Part shown: positions 10,896-19,189 of the stretch, one piece after another
Position numbering within the stretch: the first letter of the stretch is position 1
Layout: each line of letters begins with the position of its first letter
Source: JBBSDP01 sp963754335
GTDB taxonomy: Bacteria > Planctomycetota > Phycisphaerae > Tepidisphaerales > Tepidisphaeraceae
Reading direction: 5' to 3'
NCBI GenBank assembly: GCA_963754335.1
Contig: CAVWFQ010000008.1
Coordinates: 472,807 to 536,806 of the forward strand
Length of the DNA: 64,000 nucleotides
Notes under the pieces: generated by a model
Told to the model about the DNA's origin: nothing
Database searches by the model: none
Seen by the model: only the letters and a program-made list of their open reading frames with translations
Position numbers and translations under genes: made by a program

Positions 10896-12200
10896 TCAGG
10901 CATTTTCCGTGAGCTTTCGCAAATCTGCGAAGTAGTCGGGATAGGTTTTGTTCACGCATTGCGGGTCCATGATCGCCACATTCGGGATACGAGTACCCGC
11001 CAAAGCGAAGCTCATGGCCATCCGGTGATCATCGTACGTGGCGATTCTTGCCGGGTTTGGCAACTGCGGCGGCGAAATAATCAGGTCATCCCCTGTAATT
11101 TCAACAAAAGCGCCCAATTTACCAAGCTCAGTGCTTAAAGCAGCGATTCGATCGGTCTCTTTAACCCGCAACGTATGGAGGCCGCGGATGGTGGTTTTGC
11201 CCTCCGCGAAGAGGGCGACGACTGCCAGCGTCTGGGCCATATCCGGCATGCCTGAGAGATCGATATCAATCCCGTGGAGGCGTGGGGGCCCGCTAATCGA
11301 GATCGAATCCGCGCCGACCACTGCCTCAGCGCCCATTTGACGCAGCACCTCCGCGAATCCGATGTCCCCCTGAAGACTATCGCGGCCAAGCCCTGGGATC
11401 GTGACCTTCGAGCCGGGGTGTATCGCCGCGGCCGCCAGGAAATAGCCGGCGTTGCTCGCATCCGGCTCGACCGCGTAATTCGTCGCCTGATATCCGCCGA
11501 TAGGAACGATGATTTTCCGGGGCTCACCCGTGTCGGCATCTCGCACCACGTGGGGCGTGTGCCCGAATTGGTCCATAAGTCGCATCGTCATCGCGACATA
11601 AGGCCAGCTCGTCTGTGTGTCGGATAGTTCGACGCGCAATTCGTTGCGGAAAAAGGGAGCGATCTGCAGGACCGCCGAGAGATATTGCGATGATTGCGAA
11701 TTTCCGAAGCGAACCAGTCCGCCGGGCAATCCGTCGGCCGCCACGATGACCGGCGGAAATCCGTCCTGCATCACATAAGAGATACGCCCCCCCAGGTTTT
11801 TGAGCAGCTCTGCCAGTTGCCGAATCGGCCGCTGCCGCATGCGCGGGATGCCGTCCAGATTGAATTGGCCCTTTCCCAGGGTGCAGAGAGCCGTAAGAAA
11901 TCGAATCGTCGTGCCGCTGTTGCCACAGAACAGATCGGCCCGATCGGCTGGAATCTTCCCGCCACAACCTTCGATTCGGACAGTCGAGGTCTTTCGGTCG
12001 ATACGGGGGTTAAACCCGAGCCGGGTCAGACAATCCATCATGACCAGCGTGTCGTCGGCGAAGAGCACATTGGAGATTTCGCACGGGCCATAAGCAAGGC
12101 TTGCCAGAACGAGCGCGCGGTTGGTCAGGCTCTTGGAGCCGGGTGGGGTGATAGTCGCGTCAAACGGCGCGTTGATCGTATCGATTGTGCGATCGGTCAT
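10896..12200 (-). CDS. aroA: 3-phosphoshikimate 1-carboxyvinyltransferase (EPSP synthase)
   Basis: The enzyme transfers the enolpyruvyl group of phosphoenolpyruvate to shikimate-3-phosphate in the cytoplasmic shikimate pathway. From ATG 12200 the 434-residue product has the N-terminal PPGSKSLTNRALVLASLAYG motif (catalytic Lys and Ser), FCGNSGTTIRFL, GIPRMRQRPI, DASNAGYF-type segment with the catalytic Asp, and the C-terminal LRVKETDRI and YDDHRMAMSFAL motifs. Length and motif order match the family. A longer reading back to 12425 would translate the palindromic repeat and has no family support. The gene is intact and monocistronic here, divergent from the DUF4139 gene. Confidence 0.95.
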   Translation of the reverse strand: MTDRTIDTINAPFDATITPPGSKSLTNRALVLASLAYGPCEISNVLFADDTLVMMDCLTRLGFNPRIDRKTSTVRIEGCGGKIPADRADLFCGNSGTTIRFLTALCTLGKGQFNLDGIPRMRQRPIRQLAELLKNLGGRISYVMQDGFPPVIVAADGLPGGLVRFGNSQSSQYLSAVLQIAPFFRNELRVELSDTQTSWPYVAMTMRLMDQFGHTPHVVRDADTGEPRKIIVPIGGYQATNYAVEPDASNAGYFLAAAAIHPGSKVTIPGLGRDSLQGDIGFAEVLRQMGAEAVVGADSISISGPPRLHGIDIDLSGMPDMAQTLAVVALFAEGKTTIRGLHTLRVKETDRIAALSTELGKLGAFVEITGDDLIISPPQLPNPARIATYDDHRMAMSFALAGTRIPNVAIMDPQCVNKTYPDYFADLRKLTENA

Positions 12201-12250
12201 CGTCCTCCAGAATACGCGTAACGAGGGGAAGTAGGAATTGGCGGGAGGGC

Positions 12251-12426
12251 GGTGGGTCAGACATTCCTGTCTGATGCGCGTCTGGGAGTGCGGGCGGGCA
12301 TTCCTGCCCGCCGAGCAGACGCGACATTCGGCGAAGTTGTGCAACAGGGCGGACCGGCTCGGGAGGCGGAGTACCACCTCCGCTCCCCGGCCCGCAACAG
12401 ACAGGAATAGGAATGTCTGTCCCACC
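12251..12426. repeat. Composite palindromic repeat between aroA and the DUF4139 gene
   Basis: Outer arms GGTGGGTCAGACATTCC and GGAATGTCTGTCCCACC bracket inner palindromes (GGCGGGCATTCCTGCCCGCC; GGCGGAGTACCACCTCCGC). It occupies most of the 309-base divergent gap, leaving only about 50 and 80 bases for promoters of the two divergent genes. I see no other feature in the gap. Confidence 0.8.
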
Positions 12427-12509
12427 GGGGGAACTTTCCCCGGACATTTCCGTCAATGTGAATGAACCAATGAATCCGCCGATTCGCTGAAGACTCCGAA
12501 AGGAACCGC

Positions 12510-14711
12510 ATGCCGCGCCCTATCTCGTTGAAACTGATCGCATCTCTGCTTCCCGTGGCCATGGCGATGGTGTCGCCGTTCGCGAGTGGACAGGTCGCTG
12601 CCCCCGCGCCAGCGCCGGCTTCGAAGCCGGCCAGCACGCCGGTGCCGGTGCGCGAGGTGGTGCTTTTTTCGAGCGGCGTCGGTTATTTCGAGCATTTCGG
12701 CACGGTGCACGGCGATGTCGCAACGGAATTGCGGTTCAAGAAGGAACAGATCAACGACATTCTCAAGAGTCTCCTACTTCAGGACCTGGACGGCGGAAAG
12801 GTCACCAGCGTGACCTATGGCAGCCAGGGACCCCTCTCTCACACGCTCAAGAGTTTCCAGGTCGACATCAGCTCCAATCCGCCGCTTTCCGATCTGCTCA
12901 ATCAGCTTCGCGGCAGCAAGGTGACCGTCACAACCAAAGAGGGCGCGACGGCGGGCACCGTCCTGGGCGTCGAAAAAAAGCAACGGAACCTCGGCGATAA
13001 AGACCATCCCCAGGTGATCGACGTCTGGACATTGAATCTCTGGACCGGCGGCAACATCCGCCCCGTCGATCTGGATCAGGTGACCGATCTCAAACTCGAC
13101 GACCTCCAGCTCCAGGAAGAGTTGAACAAGGCACTGGTGGCCCTGGCCCAGGCGCGCGACCAGGACACCAAGCCGGTCCAGATCCACTTTCAGGGCCCGG
13201 CGGACCATCGCGTTCGGATCGGATACGTCGTCGAAGCGCCGGTCTGGAAGACGAGCTACCGCCTGGTGCTTCCGCCCCAGGGTGGCGTTGAAAAGCCGAA
13301 GGATCCGGCGGATGAGAAAAAAGAGCCCGCCGCGACGCAGCCGGCGGCGGGGCCGGAAGGTCATTTGCAGGGGTGGGCCATCGTCGAAAACCAGACGGAC
13401 AGTGACTGGAACAACATCGAGCTGTCGCTCGTGAGCGGCCGGCCATTAAGCTTTATTGAGAATCTGTATCAGCCCCTGTATGTGCCCCGGCCGGTCGTTC
13501 AGCCGCAGCTCTACGCCAGTTTGCAGCCTCAGACCTACGGGGCTGGGATGGAGCTTCAGAGTCAGCAGATGGAACAATTCGGAAGACGCGATTCCGAAAA
13601 GCGCGCTCAGGCCATGGAACGAAACCGTGGGCTCAACATGGCCAAGGCCGCTGCCGCCCCCGCTCCGATGGCGGCCGGCATCGCCGGCGATAAGGATGAG
13701 GACGCCAAGCAGGCGATCGATGCACTCGCCTCTGTCGCCTCCATTGCGTCGGCGGCGAAGGTCGGCGAACTCTTCGAATATACCGTCGGCAGCGTGAGCC
13801 TGCCCCGGCAAAGCTCGGCGATGATCCCGATCATCACCGATGCGATTTCGACATTGCCCCTCAGCATCTACAACGCCTCGGTGCTGGCCCGCAATCCGCT
13901 GCTGGGCGCCCGCCTCAATAACACCACCGGCAAGCTCCTCCCCGCCGGCCCGCTGACGGTATTGGCTGAGAACAGCTACGCGGGAGACGCCAGCATCGAA
14001 GATCTCCCCGCCGGCCAGAATCGGCTGATCAGCTACGGGATCGACCAGCAGGTGCTGGTGGACAGCACGCACAACACCAACTCCAGCAGCCTGCTGACGG
14101 GCCGGATCATCAAGGGAGTTCTGGAACTGACGATCAAGCAGGTCTTCAGCCAGGACTACGTGGCGGAGAACAAAGCCGAACATGCGCGCACGCTCCTGAT
14201 CGAGCATCCGTTCCGTCCCGGCTGGAAGCTGACCGCGCCCGCCAAGGCCGATGAGACGACCGAAAGTCTCTATCGTTTTCAAGGAACAGTGGGAGCCGGC
14301 AAGAGCAGCAAGCTGACGGTCCAGGAAGAACTGACGCAGAACCAGCAGATGGCAATCCTGCCGATGGACGTCGGCCAGGTCCTCCAATATTCCAAGACCG
14401 GCGAAATTCCCAAGCCCGTCCGCGACGCATTGGAAAAAGCAGTTTCACTGAAGAACGATCTGACGGACACGCAACGTCAGATCGCCGAGCATCAGCAGAA
14501 GCTGTCGGAAATCACCCAGGAGCAGACGCGGATTCGCGACAACCTCAAGACCGTCCCGCAGAACACAGATTACTACCAGCGATTACTCAAGAAGCTCGAC
14601 GAACAGGAGACGGCCATCGAGAAGCTGCAGGGAGAAGTGAAGACCTTGCAACAAAAGCAGACCACTCAGCAGCAGGCGCTGGAAAGCTATCTTCAGAATC
14701 TGGATGTGTAG
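12510..14711 (+). CDS. DUF4139 domain-containing secreted protein
   Basis: The 733-residue product has a signal peptide (residues 1-28, ending FASGQ), then VREVVLFSSGVGYFEHFGTVHGD, typical of the N terminus of this family. DUF4139 features follow: VWKTSYRLVLPP (about 245), LQGWAIVENQTDSDWNNIELSLVSGRPLSF (about 285-315) and VLENSYAGDASIEDLPAG-like text near 480. The C-terminal about 90 residues form a Gln/Glu/Lys-rich coiled coil. DUF4139 relatives (MuiA-like) are extracytoplasmic beta proteins of unknown reaction. The gene is intact, transcribed divergently from aroA, and followed by one of the repeats that bracket the broken transposase gene. Confidence 0.85.
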   Translation: MPRPISLKLIASLLPVAMAMVSPFASGQVAAPAPAPASKPASTPVPVREVVLFSSGVGYFEHFGTVHGDVATELRFKKEQINDILKSLLLQDLDGGKVTSVTYGSQGPLSHTLKSFQVDISSNPPLSDLLNQLRGSKVTVTTKEGATAGTVLGVEKKQRNLGDKDHPQVIDVWTLNLWTGGNIRPVDLDQVTDLKLDDLQLQEELNKALVALAQARDQDTKPVQIHFQGPADHRVRIGYVVEAPVWKTSYRLVLPPQGGVEKPKDPADEKKEPAATQPAAGPEGHLQGWAIVENQTDSDWNNIELSLVSGRPLSFIENLYQPLYVPRPVVQPQLYASLQPQTYGAGMELQSQQMEQFGRRDSEKRAQAMERNRGLNMAKAAAAPAPMAAGIAGDKDEDAKQAIDALASVASIASAAKVGELFEYTVGSVSLPRQSSAMIPIITDAISTLPLSIYNASVLARNPLLGARLNNTTGKLLPAGPLTVLAENSYAGDASIEDLPAGQNRLISYGIDQQVLVDSTHNTNSSSLLTGRIIKGVLELTIKQVFSQDYVAENKAEHARTLLIEHPFRPGWKLTAPAKADETTESLYRFQGTVGAGKSSKLTVQEELTQNQQMAILPMDVGQVLQYSKTGEIPKPVRDALEKAVSLKNDLTDTQRQIAEHQQKLSEITQEQTRIRDNLKTVPQNTDYYQRLLKKLDEQETAIEKLQGEVKTLQQKQTTQQQALESYLQNLDV

Positions 14712-14729
14712 GGAACGAATCTGCTTTCA

Positions 14730-14782
14730 CCACGACGGGGCAGAGCGGAGTGTACTCGCTCCGCGCCGCCCCGCATCCGGAC
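14730..14782 (+). repeat. REP-like 53-bp repeat, left flank of the transposase gene
   Basis: CCACGACGGGGC begins the element, which folds as GGGGC...GCCCC outside and GCGGAG...CTCCGC inside. Its reverse complement occurs at 15433-15485 with 48 of 53 positions identical, so the two copies face each other around the transposase gene. A minimal version of the same outer stem stands at 33040-33064. Confidence 0.9.
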
Positions 14783-14817
14783 CGCTCCCCAAGTTCGTTT
14801 TCTTTTGACAGAATTCA

Positions 14818-15424
14818 ATGAATCTCCCAAACTTTCAGGATGCCCCGACTTGGGATGCTCTGGCGCCACTGCATCATCAACACTCGATGCTCCTGGTTAC
14901 ACGGAAGCCCGAAGGGATTCCGATGTCGCAAGCATGAAATTCACTCTTCGGGCGACTATCGAAATCTACCTCCTGCAGGTGAACACGAGGACTTGCACCG
15001 ATACTACCAGCGGATCGCGCGCCCTGCGGTCAAGATCCCCCGCAACCTGCGTGAAGTCATCGGACGAGCGCTGATCATCTATTTTCGTGAGAACGGATAT
15101 CGTCTCTACGCAGTCGCGGTCAGCGAGATGCATGCGCACTTTGTTGTCGAGCTACCCTAGGCGCTCAAAAAGGTGAAGTTGATTGTAGGAGAGGCAAAGC
15201 GCATTTCTTCTCGCGCCGTAAAGAAAGCGCTCCCGGGCAGTGTCTGGTCCGCGGGTGGGACGTTCAAACCCGTGCGCGAGCATTCGCACTTGAGAAGTGC
15301 TTACGACTACGTCTTGTTGAAACAGGGACATGACGCGTGGACGTGGTCGTTTAGAGACGGGAGCGACGCTGGGACCTTTGCGCGGGTGAAAACGAGATTT
15401 GTCAATCCTTTGCGAAATCGATGA
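14818..15424 (+). pseudogene. REP-associated tyrosine transposase-like gene (IS200/RAYT type), disrupted
   Basis: One protein of about 200 residues is interrupted twice. From ATG 14818 the frame gives MNLPNFQDAPTWDALAPLHH and stops at a TGA near 14936. The next frame carries EHEDLHRYYQRIARP, IGRALIIYFRENGYRLYAVA and VSEMHAHFVVELP, then an in-frame TAG at 15158-15160, then ALKKVKLIVGEAKRISSRAVKKALPG...SAYDYVLLKQGHDAW to the stop at 15424. The HAH motif followed about 70 residues later by a Tyr-containing helix fits Y1 (HUH) transposases of the RAYT group, which act on single-stranded REP hairpins. The assignment comes from these motifs only. Flanking inverted 53-bp repeats support it. Whether the breaks are real or sequencing errors is unresolved. 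Confidence 0.6.
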
Positions 15425-15432
15425 AGATTACG

Positions 15433-15485
15433 GTCCGGATGCGGGGCGGCGCTGCGCGAGTACGCTCCACTTTGCCCCGTCGTGG
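15433..15485 (-). repeat. REP-like 53-bp repeat, right flank of the transposase gene
   Basis: Inverted partner of 14730-14782; the five differences fall mostly in the inner stem and loop. It begins 8 bases after the transposase gene's stop and ends 11 bases before the next gene's start. Confidence 0.9.
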
Positions 15486-15496
15486 CGGAAAAATGA

Positions 15497-16210
15497 ATGT
15501 ACCAGCACACTGTATTCAGGGAGACGAACTTCAAATCGTGCGCAGTGGAGAGCGACATCCCAGCGTATCTTGACGACTTGTATCGACTTCTCAGTTCCGA
15601 TGAACGATCGCGTGCCGATTCCTTTCGGTTTGAACCCGATCGGCGTCGATTCGTCTTCTGCCGAAGCGCCCTTCGGCGATCGATTGGTTCATATGTCGGG
15701 AAACCCCCGGGCGAAATTTCTTTCGGATATGGTCCGTATGGAAAGCCGTCCATTTCGGACGCTTCATGCCCCATCCAGTTCAACCTGTCGCATACGAACG
15801 GCCGGTTTCTGTTTGCATTTAGCAGGGCGATGCCGGTCGGCATTGATGTTGAAGCCATTGAACCCGCTCGCGACTGGGAGGCTGTCGCGCGCCAGTTTTT
15901 CCACCCGAACGAGCAGCGTGCCATCGAGAGTTTGTCTCCTTCACTTCGATCCCATGCCATCAAAACGATCTGGACCTGCAAGGAAGCGGTCCTGAAAGCA
16001 CGCGGCGACGGCGTTGGAGGCGGCCTGGAGTCGTTTGAGGTGATTCTGCCGTCCGGTCCGTGGGACCTGGCACGCGTTCAATTTGATGACGCGCAGGGTG
16101 GCGAGGAAATCTGGTTGCAACCTCTGGATGAGGGCCCTGACTTCGCCGCCGCCGTCGCGGTGCTGGGCCGGCCGAGCGAAGTACGCATTATCGATTGGCA
16201 ATCGCTATAG
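15497..16210 (+). CDS. 4'-phosphopantetheinyl transferase (Sfp type)
   Basis: The enzyme moves the phosphopantetheine arm of coenzyme A onto a serine of acyl or peptidyl carrier proteins. The 237-residue product carries the family signatures PIQFNLSHTNGRF (about 97-109), PVGIDVEAIEP (about 117-127, Mg-binding Asp and Glu) and WTCKEAVLKARGDGVGGGL (about 160-178, with the conserved WxxKEA). Length matches Sfp-type rather than the shorter AcpS type. Which carrier protein it serves cannot be told; no polyketide or peptide synthase is nearby. It starts 12 bases after the right-hand REP-like repeat and has no clear Shine-Dalgarno site. Confidence 0.88.
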   Translation: MYQHTVFRETNFKSCAVESDIPAYLDDLYRLLSSDERSRADSFRFEPDRRRFVFCRSALRRSIGSYVGKPPGEISFGYGPYGKPSISDASCPIQFNLSHTNGRFLFAFSRAMPVGIDVEAIEPARDWEAVARQFFHPNEQRAIESLSPSLRSHAIKTIWTCKEAVLKARGDGVGGGLESFEVILPSGPWDLARVQFDDAQGGEEIWLQPLDEGPDFAAAVAVLGRPSEVRIIDWQSL

Positions 16211-16240
16211 CATGAGAGGCAATTGCGAACCGGAAAATGC

Positions 16241-16280
16241 CCCTCACCCCAACCCCCTCCCGGCGTACCGGGAGAGGGAG
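16241..16280. repeat. CTCTCCC-family palindrome
   Basis: One copy (CCCTCACCCC, then CTCCCGGCGTACCGGGAG) in reverse orientation relative to 9121, between the transferase gene and the aminotransferase gene. Confidence 0.8.
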
Positions 16281-16355
16281 AAATGCATGGGAAACGCATC
16301 GCGTGCCTCATGTGGTTTCTGCGGCTACAATACGCCTCGAACCAAACGAGGCTAT

Positions 16356-17750
16356 ATGAATCAGAAAGATTTCAAGATCGACGTTTCCACCCGCATCTCC
16401 CGATTGCCGCCATACCTTTTCGGGCGCATCAACAAGATGAAGTACGACAAGCGGGTGGCGGGAATCGACATCATCGATCTGGGGATGGGCAATCCGACCG
16501 ATCCCACTCCGGAGTGCGTGGTGAGCAAGCTTTCGGAAGCAGCGCTGGATCCGCGCAACCATCGCTACAGCGTGAGCAACGGAATCGCCGGCCTGCGCAA
16601 GGAAGTGGCCAACAAGTACAAGCGCAAATTTGCAGTCGATCTCGACCCCGAGACGGAAGTGATCGCGACGATCGGCAGCAAGGAGGGGTTCAGCCATCTC
16701 TGTCTGGCGCTGCTCGGACCGGGAGACACGGCGGTCGTCCCCGATCCGGCCTTTCCGATTCATATTTATGCCGTCGCCATGGCGGGGGCGAACGTGATCC
16801 GCGTGCCGCTCGGAAACGACCAGGCTTTTCTCGACCGGATCGAAAAGGTGATCGAAGGCTTGTATCCGACCCCAAAGCTCCTGATCCTCAACTATCCGCA
16901 CAATCCGACCGCGGTCACCGTGGACGACGTCAGCTTCTGGGATCGGGCGATCGCGATGTGCCGCCGGCATGGCGTCATGATCATCAGCGATTTTGCTTAC
17001 GGTGAAATCTGCTTCGACGGGTATCGCGCTCCCAGCTTTCTCTCGGCCGCCGGGGCGAAAGACATCGGCGTGGAATTCACGACGATGAGCAAGAGCTACA
17101 ACATGGCCGGCTGGCGCGTTGGTTTTTGCGCGGGCAACGCCGAAATGGTCAAGGCCCTGGCGACGATCAAAGGGTATTACGACTACGGGAATTTCGCCCC
17201 GATTCAGATCGCCAGCGTGATCGCCATGCGCGAATGCGCCGACACGCCGGACCGGCAGGCGAAGATCTACGAAGAGCGCCGCGACGAAGTCTGCCGCGGT
17301 CTCGACAAGCTCGGCTGGACCTATGAGAAGCCGCGGGCGAGCATGTTCGTCTGGGCGAAGATCAATCCCGCCCACTACAAAGCCGGCGAAGGAACGATCG
17401 ATTTCTGCCTGCGCATGATGGACGAAGCCGAAGTTGCCCTGGCGCCCGGCCGCGCCTTTGGGGAAAACGGCGAAGGATACGTCCGCATCGCCGTGGTCGA
17501 AAACGAAGAGCGTTTGCGCCAGGCAATGCGCAATCTCGATCGCGCTGAATCCGCGACAGCCCAAACCGAAGCGGCAACCCGCCACTGCAGGGTAATTCTA
17601 AATTGTCGTAGGAATAAACCAGTGTCAGCACGCTGGGAGAGCCGGCTCGTCCCCGAGCCGTCCGGAGCGCTCCCACGGGCCGAGGACGGCCCGGCTCTCC
17701 CGGCGTGCGATGTGCTCTTCATTCCCTGCGATTTGAAAATGCGCCTCTAA
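16356..17750 (+). CDS. Class I/II PLP aminotransferase (alanine / LL-diaminopimelate aminotransferase-like)
   Basis: The start at ATG 16356 (MNQKDFKIDVSTRISRLPPYLF) matches the usual N terminus of AlaC/DapL-like enzymes; an upstream reading would translate the repeat at 16241. Fold-type I landmarks are IDLGMGNPTDPTP, HRYSVSNGIAGLR, ATIGSKEGFSHL, PHNPTAV and the PLP-lysine segment TTMSKSYNMAGWRVGF. The enzyme moves amino groups between an amino acid and a 2-oxo acid; the motifs do not fix the substrate. The normal family end would be near RQAMRNLDRA (about 17550), but the frame runs on for about 60 odd residues through the palindrome at 17629-17707. Its stop overlaps the convergent LolA-like gene's stop by 4 bases. 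Confidence 0.85.
   Translation: MNQKDFKIDVSTRISRLPPYLFGRINKMKYDKRVAGIDIIDLGMGNPTDPTPECVVSKLSEAALDPRNHRYSVSNGIAGLRKEVANKYKRKFAVDLDPETEVIATIGSKEGFSHLCLALLGPGDTAVVPDPAFPIHIYAVAMAGANVIRVPLGNDQAFLDRIEKVIEGLYPTPKLLILNYPHNPTAVTVDDVSFWDRAIAMCRRHGVMIISDFAYGEICFDGYRAPSFLSAAGAKDIGVEFTTMSKSYNMAGWRVGFCAGNAEMVKALATIKGYYDYGNFAPIQIASVIAMRECADTPDRQAKIYEERRDEVCRGLDKLGWTYEKPRASMFVWAKINPAHYKAGEGTIDFCLRMMDEAEVALAPGRAFGENGEGYVRIAVVENEERLRQAMRNLDRAESATAQTEAATRHCRVILNCRRNKPVSARWESRLVPEPSGALPRAEDGPALPACDVLFIPCDLKMRL
17629..17707. repeat. Palindromic repeat inside the aminotransferase C-terminal extension
   Basis: Arms CACGCTGGGAGAGCCGG and CCGGCTCTCCCGGCGTG surround a central GC-rich palindrome. It is the same style of element as in the intergenic gaps, yet it is translated here as the last part of the aminotransferase. 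Confidence 0.8.
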
Positions 17751-18550
17751 TCCTTGTAGGCTTCGGTGTGCAGATCCCAGGCCTTCTCGTCAATCGCGGG
17801 AAGCTTGAAATCATCGGCGGATAAACCGCCCTGCGGGTTGATGCGGATTTCGGTCAGGAAGGTTTTCTGCTCGCGGGTCTTGTTTGCATCAACCGTATCG
17901 ATCCGGCCGGGGAATCCGATCTTGCGATCGACCCAGACATCGATCGTGCTGAAGTGACGGGCCAGGCGAGTGTCGGGGTTACAGACCAGGCGGAGGTGAA
18001 GCGTATTGGCCGGGTCGTCTTTCGCGGGCTTGATCAGAGACACATCGAATTGCTTATGCACTTCCTCCTTATCCTGCCCGATCAGGAGAGGAAAGGGGCC
18101 TTCGCCGAGTTTGAAGAGATTCATCTTCTGACCGGGCTTGAGAATTTGCCGCTTGGTTTCAAGCTTTTTGTCGTAGTCGCGATCGGTGAGCCATTCTCCG
18201 TCGAGCAGGTATTCGGTCTTTTTGTCTTCAGCGATCCGGCCGGAAATTTTCTTGTCGAACAGAACATGAATCCGCCCGCCGCCGTTGCTGTCGGTTTTCT
18301 GGAGCCAGATTTTGCCGGCGCGGGTCGTGTAGTCGGCGAGGACCGGGTCCCCTTCGGTGAGACGGACTTTCGCGTCAAATTCCTTGAGCGATTTGCCGGA
18401 TTGATCGAGCGCGTCGAGGATTTGATCAACCGATGCATTGGCAGGGAGGGCCGTGTCAGTCTCGGCGGCGCGCGCTGACGTCACCAGCGACGAGATCGCG
18501 GCACATACAAGGCAAGCCGAAATTCCGCAGGATGCAAAGAGACGATCCAT
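17747..18550 (-). CDS. LolA-like outer-membrane lipoprotein carrier family protein
   Basis: From ATG 18550 the 267-residue product has a cleavable signal peptide (LFASCGISACLVCAAISSL...SARAAE) and then a single beta-rich domain: LDQSGKSLKEFDAKVRLTEGDP, GKIWLQKTDS, RIHVLFDKKISGRIAEDKKTEYLLDGEWL, and FKLPAIDEKAWDLH at the end. The pattern of a half-barrel with a repeated strand and the periplasmic location fit the LolA/LolB-like superfamily, which binds lipids or lipoprotein acyl chains. Whether it is the housekeeping LolA is not shown; planctomycetes carry many such paralogues. It follows the HAD/aminotransferase pair on the same strand with a 36-base gap. Confidence 0.65.
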   Translation of the reverse strand: MDRLFASCGISACLVCAAISSLVTSARAAETDTALPANASVDQILDALDQSGKSLKEFDAKVRLTEGDPVLADYTTRAGKIWLQKTDSNGGGRIHVLFDKKISGRIAEDKKTEYLLDGEWLTDRDYDKKLETKRQILKPGQKMNLFKLGEGPFPLLIGQDKEEVHKQFDVSLIKPAKDDPANTLHLRLVCNPDTRLARHFSTIDVWVDRKIGFPGRIDTVDANKTREQKTFLTEIRINPQGGLSADDFKLPAIDEKAWDLHTEAYKD

Positions 18551-18586
18551 GACACTCCTTTGCCAGTTCAGACACTTGATCGGCAT

Positions 18587-19189
18587 TCAGGCTAGCTTCG
18601 CTGATTCGGCCGTTAGAGATTTCAACAGATTCAATAACTCGGGCAAATCCTTCACCTTGCGATCCGGTCGCCCTGCGAACGTTTGAACCCGCCCATGGCT
18701 GATCCAGACGGTATGAGTGCCGGCGGCATTCCCCGCCTGCACATCATAGACGCCGTCGCCGACCATCCAGACCGCGGAAGTTGCCAATCCCATCTTCCTG
18801 CAGGCGAGCAGGAGGGGCGCGGGATCCGGTTTCGGCACGGCGTCATCGCGGGTAATGAGCAGTCTCAAATTCAGCGAATGACGCTTCAATACGGTCAGCA
18901 CGCTTACCCGGCTGTTTCGAGTGATCAACGCCGTCGAAACGTTCATTTCTTGCAGCCAATCAAGCAGTTCGCGGCAACCCGGGTTGAGCGTCGATCGGGC
19001 GGCGGCGGATTCCTCGTGGCGATGCAGGATCGCTTCGGCCGCCTGGCGTTCCGCGTCGTTCATTATCGCGAGGGCCTCGAGGATCGGCCGATCGCCGATC
19101 CCCATGTCCGCCTTGATCTTCGGAAAATCCAGCAATGGCTCGGTCAGTGTTCCGTCCATGTCGAAAAGGATGCCGGCGGGAAACATCAT
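18587..19189 (-). CDS. HAD-superfamily phosphatase (phosphoglycolate phosphatase-like)
   Basis: Starting at the ATG overlapping the upstream gene's TGA (ATGATG at 19189-19184), the product of about 200 residues has all four HAD motifs: FDMDGTLTE (nucleophile Asp), ALITRNSR (motif II Thr), KPDPAPLLLAC (motif III Lys) and VGDGVYDVQAGNAAG (motif IV). The cap insertion between motifs I and II is helical, as in phosphoglycolate phosphatases and beta-phosphoglucomutases. The reaction is hydrolysis of a small phosphate ester; the substrate is unknown. Translational coupling to the class V aminotransferase suggests related roles. The longer upstream reading to 19345 lies inside that gene and is not real. 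Confidence 0.85.
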   Translation of the reverse strand: MMFPAGILFDMDGTLTEPLLDFPKIKADMGIGDRPILEALAIMNDAERQAAEAILHRHEESAAARSTLNPGCRELLDWLQEMNVSTALITRNSRVSVLTVLKRHSLNLRLLITRDDAVPKPDPAPLLLACRKMGLATSAVWMVGDGVYDVQAGNAAGTHTVWISHGRVQTFAGRPDRKVKDLPELLNLLKSLTAESAKLA

